A stretch of 64,000 nt of DNA from Lithobates sylvaticus (taxonomy: Eukaryota; Chordata; Amphibia; Anura; Ranidae): NCBI GenBank assembly GCA_028564925.1, contig CM053029.1, positions 33,425,026-33,489,025 on the forward strand, read 5' to 3'. Shown here piece by piece: positions 56,111 to 64,000 of this stretch (the first letter of the stretch is position 1; each line of letters starts with the position of its first letter). The position numbers were made by a program, and so were the translations under genes. The notes beneath the pieces are model-generated. The model did no database searches. It saw only the letters and a program-made list of their open reading frames with translations, and had not been told where the DNA came from.

Positions 56111-57276
56111 CCACTTAAGGACCAGCCGCCGCAGTTGTACCCGCGGCAAGGTTGGCTCCCCCTGGGCAAATCTCCGTCGCGGTACGTCGGCCGCTTAAAG
56201 AGCTCTAGGGGGCGCACACGCGCGCCACGGCTGCCGGCGCCGATGCGCGTGGCCGGTGGGCGTGATCACTCCTGAGAGAGACAGGACGGAGATCTGTCAA
56301 TGTAAATAGACAGATCTCCCTGTACTTTCAGGGGCGAAGAGAGTGATCTGTTGTTCCTACTGATTAGAAACAACGATCGGTCTCCTCCTCCAGTCAGTCC
56401 ACTCCCCCCTCCACAGTTAGAAACACCTCCCTAGGTAACACACTTAACCCCTTGATCGCCCCCTTGTCAGGGCGGGGCTCAGCCCTTCCTTCTCTGAGCT
56501 GGCCGCTCAGCTGTCGGCTAATAGCCAGCTCCCATCTCTCTCCACAGTTACTCAGCTGTTGATGATATCCTGCGCGTCAGTCCTGCCTACTTAAGCCGTC
56601 CAGTCCAGAGGATCTCTGCCTTCGCCTTGGTCAACATCACAGAGACTATCTCCTGCGATCCTGTTCAAGACTTGCTTTTCTGACATCACTTCTGGCTCCA
56701 GATCCTGCTTGCTGTTCCACTAAATTGATCCCTGACTTTCTGGCTTGGCTGACTATCCGTTCCGGTTACTGAACTTTGGCTATGCTTTGACTACGCTTGT
56801 TCTTTTTACTTTTATTATTAAACAAGTGTGATTTAACTGTACTTCTGTCTTGGGCCTGATTTCATGGTTTCTTGACACCCCCTAGTGTTAACCCCTTCCC
56901 TGCCAGTGACACTTATACAGTAATCAGTGGCTATTTTTTTTTAGCTCTGATCGCTGTATAAATGTCACCGGTCCCCAAAAATAGTGTCCGATCTGTCCCC
57001 TGCAATGTCGCAGTCCCGCTAAAAATCACAAATCACAGCTAATTACTAGTAATTAAAAAAAAATGAAATTAATACTAACAAAAATGCCAAAAAACGATCC
57101 CCTTTTTTTAAGATGCTATAACGTTTGCGCAAACCAATCAATATCTACGCCTATTGCGATTTTTTTTATATACAAAAAAATATGTAGAAGAATATATATC
57201 AGCCTAAACTGAGGAAGACATTATTATTTTTATTTTTAAAATTTTTGGATATTTATTGTAGCAAAAAGTACAAAAT
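56111..57276 (+). mobile_element. TTAA-flanked MITE, copy 4, right end lost
   Basis: TTAA at 56107..56110, then ccacttaaggaccagccgcc. Core landmarks agree with copies 1-3 up to atttattgtagcaaaaagta; the right end is missing. It is interrupted by a solo LTR at 56465..56877, after which tagtgttaaccccttccctg resumes. Confidence 0.75.
56465..56877. mobile_element. Solo LTR-like fossil, uninterrupted copy
   Basis: TGTCAGGG ... TTGACA, 413 bp, flanked by ccccct on both sides. It is the same family as 4995..6493 and shows that copy without its inner MITE. An attaaa lies near the 3' side. A fossil with no genes. Confidence 0.72.
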
Positions 57277-57489
57277 AGGTTTTCTCATAGATGGTCCTGT
57301 ACCATCAGCTCCACCTAGTGTTCAAAATGTGGTATATGTTCTCATTGAAGTATTTCAGAAAATTGTACCTCATTTTCACCATTTGACAAGCACTCATCTT
57401 TTGTCTTCGCCCCCCCCCCCCCCCACCATTTGAGGGGTAGTCACTGGAGTAATGTATGATCTTTTAGGAATTTTCCAACATTAAATTGT

Positions 57490-59930
57490 ATTAGATGTGT
57501 GCAATTAGTTTCGTTACAAATTCGTTTTTTTGGATGAAATTCGGCATATTCGTTCATTTAGAATCTTTCGAATGAACGAAAGACTCTTGAACGAATGGAT
57601 ATATATTGTTACTGATCCTTTTTTTTTTTCTTTTACCTTTATTTTGTCCTGTTTTTTTTTTTGTTGTTTTTTTTGTTTGAATTTTTATTTTAATTTTTTT
57701 TGTTTTTTGTTAAAATTTTCACCCTTGAAATGCTCTATGCATTTCAATGGCGAAAATTTAAATGAAAAAATATTAATAAATAAAAAAACAAAAAACAAAA
57801 AAAAAATTAGCAATTTACAAAAAAACAAAAAACCCAATTAGCAAAATGTAAAGGTACTTATCGTACCTTTACATTTTGCTAATTGTGTTTTTTCTTTTGA
57901 CCTAAGTATATTTAGAGATCTGCCCATATAAATTAACATTAAAAAATCTATATATAAATATATATTGTTACTATTCCTTTTTTTTCTTATACCTTTACTT
58001 TGCCCTGTTTTTTTTATTTTTTCTTTATTAATATTTTTTCCTTTTTAATTTTACGCCATTGAAATGTATAGAAAAGGAAAAAAAACACAATTAGCAAAAT
58101 GTAAAGGTACGATAAAGCCCATTGGTGAACCTAAGTATATTTAGAGATCTGCCCATATAAATTAACATTAAAAAAATCTATATATAAATATATATTGTTA
58201 CTGTTCCTTTTTTTTTTCTTATACCTTTACTTTGCCCTGTTTTTTTTTGTTGTTTTTTTTGTTTGAATTTTTATTTTTATTATTTTTGTTTTTTTCTTAA
58301 AATTTTCACCCTTGAAATGCTCTATGCATTTCAATGGCGAAAATTTAAATGAAAAAATATTAATAAATAAAAAAACAAAAAAAAAAATTTCCAATTTACA
58401 AAAAAAGAAAAAACACAATTAGCAAAATGTAAAGGTACGATAAAGCCCATTGGTGACCTAAGTATATTGAGAGATCTGCCCATATAAATTAACATTACAA
58501 AAATCTATATATAAATATATATTGTTACTGTTCCTTTTTTTCCTTATACCTTTACTTTGCCCTGTTTTTTTTATTTTTATTTTTTCTTTATTAATATTTT
58601 TTCCTTTTTAATTTTCGCCATTGAAATGTATAGAAAAGGAAATAAACACAATTAGCAAAATGGAAAGGTACAATAAAGCCCATTGGTGCCCTAATTACAT
58701 TTAGAGATCTGCCCATATAAATTAACATTAAAAAATCTATATATAAATATATATTGTTACTGTTCCTTTTTTTTTTCTTATACCTTTACTTTGCCCTGTT
58801 TTTTTTTATTTTTATCTTTTCTTTATTAATATTTTTTCCTTTTTAATTTTCGCCATTGAAATGTATAGAAATTTACAAAAAAAAAAGGAAAAAAAAAAAA
58901 AAACACAATTAGCATCTCTCTCTCTATCTCTCTATCTATATATCTATATATCTATATTTTATATATATATCTATATATATATATAGATATATAGATATAT
59001 AGATACATAGATATTGTTACTGTTCCTTTTTTTTCTTATACCTTTACTTTGCCCTGTTTTTTTTTTTTTTTAATTCCTTTATTAATATTTTTTCATTAAA
59101 ATTTTCGCCATTTAAATGTATAGAAATTTACAAAAAAAAGGAAAAAAACACAATTAGCAAAATGGAAAGGTACGATAAAGCCCATTGTTGCCCTAATTAC
59201 ATTTAGAGATCCGCCCATATAAATTAACATAAAAAAATGAACCGTAAAAATATTAAGAATAATTTACGTTTTAAGTTGTATGTTAGTGATTGAGCAATAA
59301 TAACCATAATTAAATATAGGAAAAAGAAATAAAGAGAAAAAAATGTGTCTTGTTTAAAATTACACTAAAAGGGTAGTTTATGTAGTTTATGTATAAAACG
59401 TTTGTTGTGCAGATGTAACAAATTAAAACGATTTGTCAGGAAGAACGACAATCCAAAAGAACAAAAAAACAATTCAACCTACAAGTTTAACGAACCAATT
59501 ACATTCGGATAATTTTGTTTTTTTCTTTTATTGTTCTTTACGACCATTCATTATCGCTGAATATAAAGAAATAATGAATACTTTTGTATTTCTTTTGGAT
59601 TTATTCGGATTCATTCAATTTCCGAATGTGATAAATTTAGTGAGAGAGAAATTAGTAATAATTTCTAATTAAGTTTAGCTAAGCTTATTAATATTTCCTT
59701 TCCTGCAGTTCTATTTCTTTTCCTTTTTATTACAACCAATGTCGGAAGTAACGAATGCCGCATTTAAAATGAAAGAAACAAAACAAATACGAATGCATCC
59801 GGAGTAACAAATGCTCCGAAGTAACGAATGCCGATCATAACGAATGATCTGATAAATGAAAAAAAAAAAAAGCAATGAAACTAAGACGAAATGAAACAAA
59901 ATTTACAGCAAAAATTATTGCATCTACAAA
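57490..59930. repeat. AT-rich element with internal tandem array
   Basis: The left edge tagatgtgtgcaattagttt + cgttacaaattcg and the right edge aatttacagcaaaaattatt + gcatcta are loosely mirrored. Inside, a 230-330 bp unit (gttactgttccttttttt, tatacctttactttgccctg, cacaattagcaaaatg, taaagcccattggtg, agagatctgcccatataaat) is repeated about six times at 57600..59230. The right part holds gaacgac/aacgaatgccg motifs. Confidence 0.65.
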
Positions 59931-60309
59931 ATAGGGGAATAGATTTATGACCTTTTTATTATTATTATTTTTTTTTTTAAGGCAGTGCGCATTTCTAAAT
60001 TGTATAAATAAATAAATATGATTTTTGGAAACCATTGATTATTTTCACTGTTAAAAATCATATTTATTTATACATATAGTTATTACCAGTCCTGGGGTTT
60101 TTCCTGGAAAACATTCCTGTGCTTATGTTTTCCTGATAATTTTTTTGTATATTTCTGTTTTTCTAACCCTTAATATTTACTTTAACTTAATTTTTTTTTT
60201 TTGTTAATTCTTTAGTGTTACATAAAAAAAAAAAGCGCAACATGAAAAAAAAGCATTTTTTCCATCCATAATTTTTTTTGTAATGCTCTGTACTGGGGTC
60301 TATGTATAA
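59931..60309. other. AT-rich intergenic sequence
   Basis: Contains a fold tataaataaataaatatgat / atcatatttatttatacata at about 60001..60080. No gene. Confidence 0.45.
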
Positions 60310-61583
60310 AATGTTTTTCCTGACGCACCATGGCAGCACACACATTGGGTTGTGACTCCGCCTCCACAACCTGATAGGACTGGTTAGCTATAAGATTCGA
60401 AGAGGAGTCCACCGTTGCATTCTCCTTTTTTTCCTCACCTGATAGTCGATCGTTTTTGATCAAGAAGGATCGGTTAGAATATGGGACCCCCCTTACCGCT
60501 TCGCCCCACTAGGTTCAGCCTCTCCTAGCTGGAAGCCCTGTCTGTACAGTCTCTAAATGAGCTAAAACGAAGGGAAGCCCCACTCTGGTGGTCTCAGGGG
60601 CTAAAAAGAACATGGAAGATGCCTGACAAACCTTAAACAGGTTTTATACGGTATGCATCGGTCATCCGGTTTTATTTTCCCTTTTACTCTTATCTATTGT
60701 TTACACTAATAACTGCTATTTCACCTCTGCATCCTGTGTCTTAAATCCCCCTTTCGGCCGCGCTGGGCCTTGTAGTGCCTCGGCCGGGTTGCCTCCTCCA
60801 TCATGGCGGCCGCACAGTACTCCCTCGGCGCTCAGGAAGTGACACAAGCACTATCCCCATATCTGCCAGCTTCCAAAATGGCGCCGAGCGTCGCGGACCG
60901 CTACGGCGCATGCGCGGCAGTGACGTCATCACTCCTGCGACGGCGGCAAATTTAAAAGGCGATCTGAGCCTTTTTGCAATGACATGCTGCAAACAAACAC
61001 TCTCCACCTCGGTTTCTCTCTCCAAAACGCTGTCCTGTTGGCCCATTACCCTCAGTCTCTGGTAAGCAGTACCTTATCTCTCTGTCTCTTAAACCAGCAC
61101 CTGCTGCTTACTCTGCAATGTATTTAAAAAAAAAAACACATACACCTTTCACTCTCTCAGGTATACCTTACTTTTTCCTATGGAGGCCGCTGCTCCAGCA
61201 GACCAGCCGCGAACTACAAGGTAAGGGGGCAACATGACTAGGTAAGTAAGAAGAGGAGAAAAAGAGAGCATTGCCATTAACGCCATTCTTTCTCTGGCAG
61301 TTCCGGCAGATCATCGGGGTCATCGCATTCTAAAAGAAAAGAGCGCTCCCCCTCAAGGCATTCACACTCCCATAGGAGTCGGTCGAGATCCTCTCACCAC
61401 AGAAGCTCATCTTCTGCTCACCCACAGCGCGACGGAGGACATACACGTCCTGCGCCTAACACCTGTTGGGTTTGCGGAGCGCAAGCCCTACCAGGCAAAT
61501 TAGCATGCCAAGCATGTTTAGAGGAAGCAACCCGGGACAAGGAATCGGATGCAAGAGAGGCATCTAATATAATAAGGGAATCA

Positions 61584-62654
61584 GTGAAGGAATCAATCAT
61601 GCAAGTAGCAGCTTACGAGCCGGTCAGACCTGCTAATTCAGCCTCTACCTCCTATTCCCAGCAAGAACAGGAGGATTCCCCAGAGGAAGAGGAAGTGTTA
61701 CCACCCACGGCCTTTGATTTTGCGTTCATAGAACCGTTCGCAAAATCGGTAAAGGAGGCGATTGGATGGGAGGAGCAGGGGGAATCTCCCCCGAAGCTAA
61801 GAAAATATTTTCCAAACCTCAAGAAGGACCCGGAAACATTCCCGTTCATCGAGGAACTCGATGAACTCATAAAAGACGAGTGGCAGAAACCAGATAAAAA
61901 ATCAGGGTTAAACAACAGGCTAAATAAGCTCTACCCGCTGAAGGAAACATCGGTGAGCCCCCTCATTACAGCCCCGGTAGTGGATTCCTCACTTATGCGA
62001 TTAGCACGCCACGTAACCCTGCCAATAGAAGACGCAGTAACATTTAAGGACGTGATGGACCGCAAGATAGACCTCGACCTTAAAAAGACCTATTCAGCGG
62101 CAGGGGGAGCTTGCAGGCCAGCCATCACTTTGGCAGCAGTAGGTAGAGCCATCTCATGCTGGGCCACCAGCACAGAAAAACTGCTACTGGAGGCGGCAGA
62201 TCAAGAAAAGATCATATCCGCCCTACAAGAACTTAACCTGGCAGGGGACTTTGTAGCAGAAGCAGCGGTGGACGTAATCAGGTCCTCAGCGAGAGCAATG
62301 TTGTCCTCCGTGACCGCTCGAAGAGCACTATGGTTAAAGCCCTGGGTGGCGGACACAACTTCTAAGTCCAGCTGGTGTAGGATCCCCTACAACGGTATCA
62401 ACCTTTTCGGCCCCAAACTGGACTCGGCAATTTCTAAGGTCACGGGAGGAAAATCGGGCCTTATCCCGTCGGATAGGAGGCCCAAGCAAAAAAACCCCCC
62501 CTTCAGACGCCATCTGCCCGAGAGGTACCGGGATGCAAGATCATACAGACCAGGCAAGGAGTTCAAGCGGAACTGGCGGGGTACACAGCCATCCTTTGTC
62601 AGATTACAGAAGGCTAAAGGCACAACCCCCGGGGACCAACCAAAGTCCTTTTGA
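61584..62654 (+). CDS. DIRS gag-like ORF (fossil element)
   Basis: A 356-codon open frame whose wording (FDFAFIEPFAKSVKEAIGWE, LARHVTLPIEDAVTFKDVMD, RAISCWATSTEKLLLEAADQ) matches DIRS-type first ORFs as I know them. A Cys-rich piece (CWVCGAQ, CQAC) lies just upstream in the same region, so the true start may be further left. The tail is basic (RRPKQKNPPFRRHLPERYRD). Its presumed role is a structural, RNA-binding protein of the element. Confidence 0.75.
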   Translation: MKESIMQVAAYEPVRPANSASTSYSQQEQEDSPEEEEVLPPTAFDFAFIEPFAKSVKEAIGWEEQGESPPKLRKYFPNLKKDPETFPFIEELDELIKDEWQKPDKKSGLNNRLNKLYPLKETSVSPLITAPVVDSSLMRLARHVTLPIEDAVTFKDVMDRKIDLDLKKTYSAAGGACRPAITLAAVGRAISCWATSTEKLLLEAADQEKIISALQELNLAGDFVAEAAVDVIRSSARAMLSSVTARRALWLKPWVADTTSKSSWCRIPYNGINLFGPKLDSAISKVTGGKSGLIPSDRRPKQKNPPFRRHLPERYRDARSYRPGKEFKRNWRGTQPSFVRLQKAKGTTPGDQPKSF

Positions 62655-62689
62655 TGCCACGACCGCCCAGCCCGCAATAGTAGGAGCGA

Positions 62690-64000
62690 GGCTGAGGCTA
62701 TTCGCTCAAATTTGGATAGATCATATTCAAGACCATTGGACGATCACCACCATTCAAGAAGGCCACAGGTGGAGGTTCAAACACACTCCTCCTCAAAATT
62801 ACTACAGGGTTACCAGACTTCCATCTTCAATCCTGAAGCGCAAGCTTCTAGTCAAATACATCATAGAACTTCTACAGAAGCAAGCAATCACAGAAGTTCC
62901 AAAGGAACAGAGAGGTGCAGGTTTCTACTCCCCCCTTTTCCTAGTCACAAAAAAAAAACGGGCGATCTAAGACCAGTGCTAGACCTGAAACGACTCAATC
63001 GATCAATACAAGTCGAATCATTCAAGATGGAGAGTCTTCAGTCCATACTACTAGCAACGGGGGTAGGAGACTGGATGCTGTCAGTCGATTTGTCCGACGC
63101 TTATTTACACATACCAGTCCACAAAACCTTTCAAAAATACCTGCGCTTCGCTATCGGCCAACAACATTTCCAGTTTCAAAGTCTCCCATTCGGGATTTCA
63201 ACGGCACCCAGGACCTTCACAAAGGTACTGCTTCCAGTTATAGCACATCTGAGGGAGAAGGGACTAAGAGCCCTACACTATTTAGACGACATTATCCTCC
63301 TGGCGGACAGTCAGGATACGCTCTTACAACATCGAGCCGTATTAATCTCTACACTCCAACAGTTCGGTTGGCTGATAAACTGGAAAAAGAGCAGCCTGAT
63401 ACCAACACAGAAGATGGTCTTCTTAGGAGCAGAATTAGACACCAGTTCCAACACGGTGGGTCTTCCCCAAGAGAAACTGCACCCACTTATCGGCAAAGTA
63501 GAAAGACTCCTGACAGCGGACCACTTATCCGCAAGATCATGTCTAAGCATTCTGGGGTCAATGTCATCCACCTTCCTAATGATCCAGTGGTCCCAGTGGA
63601 ACTCGAGGACTTTCCAGAACTCGTTCCTGAAGCAATGGAATGGACATTCGATGAATCAACGAATAGTGATCACGCAGGCAGTGAAGAATTCTGCACGGTG
63701 GTGCACCAAAACCACCAACCTGACACGTCATCGTCCTATTGTACCCCCACTACCAGAAGTAGTAACGACGGATGCCAGCTTCCATGGGTGGGGTGCACAT
63801 TACCAACACCAGGGAGCGCAAGGCCATTGGCCCTTTCGACCACAGGGCACAGTTTCCAATGTCCTAGAGCTCAGGGCCGCCTGGCAAGCCCTTCGAACCT
63901 TTTCACACCTCCTCACAGGGAAAAGCGTCCTTCTCCGAATGGACAATACGGTAGCAGTAAACTACGTGCAGAGACAGGGAGGTACCCAAAGCAACACTCT
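62690..64000 (+). pseudogene. DIRS reverse transcriptase / RNase H region (fossil)
   Basis: RT motifs in order include the SVDLSDAYLHIPVH block at about 63085, SLPFGISTAPRTFTK at about 63180 and the YLDD active-site box at 63279..63290. RNase H begins at about 63765 (TTDASFHGWG) and is followed by LELRAAWQAL and MDNTVAVNYVQRQGG up to the window edge. The order and wording are DIRS-like. It is incomplete here, with at least one visible break. Confidence 0.8.

Larger units (their letters stand above)
60310..64000 (+). mobile_element. DIRS-family retrotransposon fossil, cut by window edge
   Basis: A tyrosine-recombinase-type retroelement judged by its gag-like and RT/RNase H sequence. The left terminal region is placed at about 60310 by the block ttcctgacgcaccatggcag, inferred from family pattern. 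A gag-like frame lies at 61584..62654, with RT then RNase H from about 62690 to the edge. The recombinase and right terminal repeat would lie outside. The long open gag frame suggests a young copy; at least one break is visible in the RT part. Confidence 0.8.

Noticed and set aside
61178-61300. Possible host-gene first exon before the DIRS gag frame
   Set aside because: The sequence lies within the element's expected left part and shows no match to a known host protein.

Overview
The window looks like nuclear DNA of an anuran amphibian, probably a ranid-type frog. It holds one vertebrate gene with very long introns, full of Tc1-type, hAT-type and TTAA-flanked DNA transposons, a DIRS retrotransposon and hammerhead-like retroelement hairpins. 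No rRNA, tRNA, CRISPR or prokaryotic gene was seen.

Host gene. Three exons of one leucine-rich-repeat gene lie on the minus strand: exon 1 with the start codon (47481..47679), exon 2 (13319..13463) and exon 3 (7..133). Splice sites and phases fit exactly. The protein matches the LRCH family and is closest to LRCH4. Intron 1 is about 34 kb and intron 2 about 13 kb; the gene runs off the left edge. A GC-rich promoter-like region lies at about 47680..47960.

Introns (134..47480). They are almost wholly repeats: more than a dozen unrelated minisatellites, many interrupted by transposons whose empty sites can still be read. Notable are a Tc1 element with four further insertions inside it (2935..6745), a hAT element carrying its own G-rich minisatellite (17018..19143), and two convergent Tc1 copies (23825..27433) that each grew a 30-bp tandem array in the catalytic part of the transposase gene. 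There is also a tandem repeat born at a Tc1/hAT junction (29775..31190), a 1.7-kb GATC-rich array (34262..35945), a fold-back element split by a hAT (40482..42076), and G-rich arrays reaching to within about 50 bp of exon 1.

Upstream of the gene (47700..64000). Two satellites with higher-order structure (about 515-bp and 235-bp super-units) come first, then a hAT with perfect 8-bp target duplications, a TTAA-flanked MITE holding a solo LTR, a long AT-rich element with an internal tandem array, and the left part of a DIRS-family retrotransposon fossil cut by the right edge.

The most interesting cross-window signal is a recurrent ~40-nt hairpin resembling the hammerhead ribozyme core (near 11.65, 14.19, 40.6-41.9 and 52.6 kb). 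Both of its stems change in sequence between families yet still pair.
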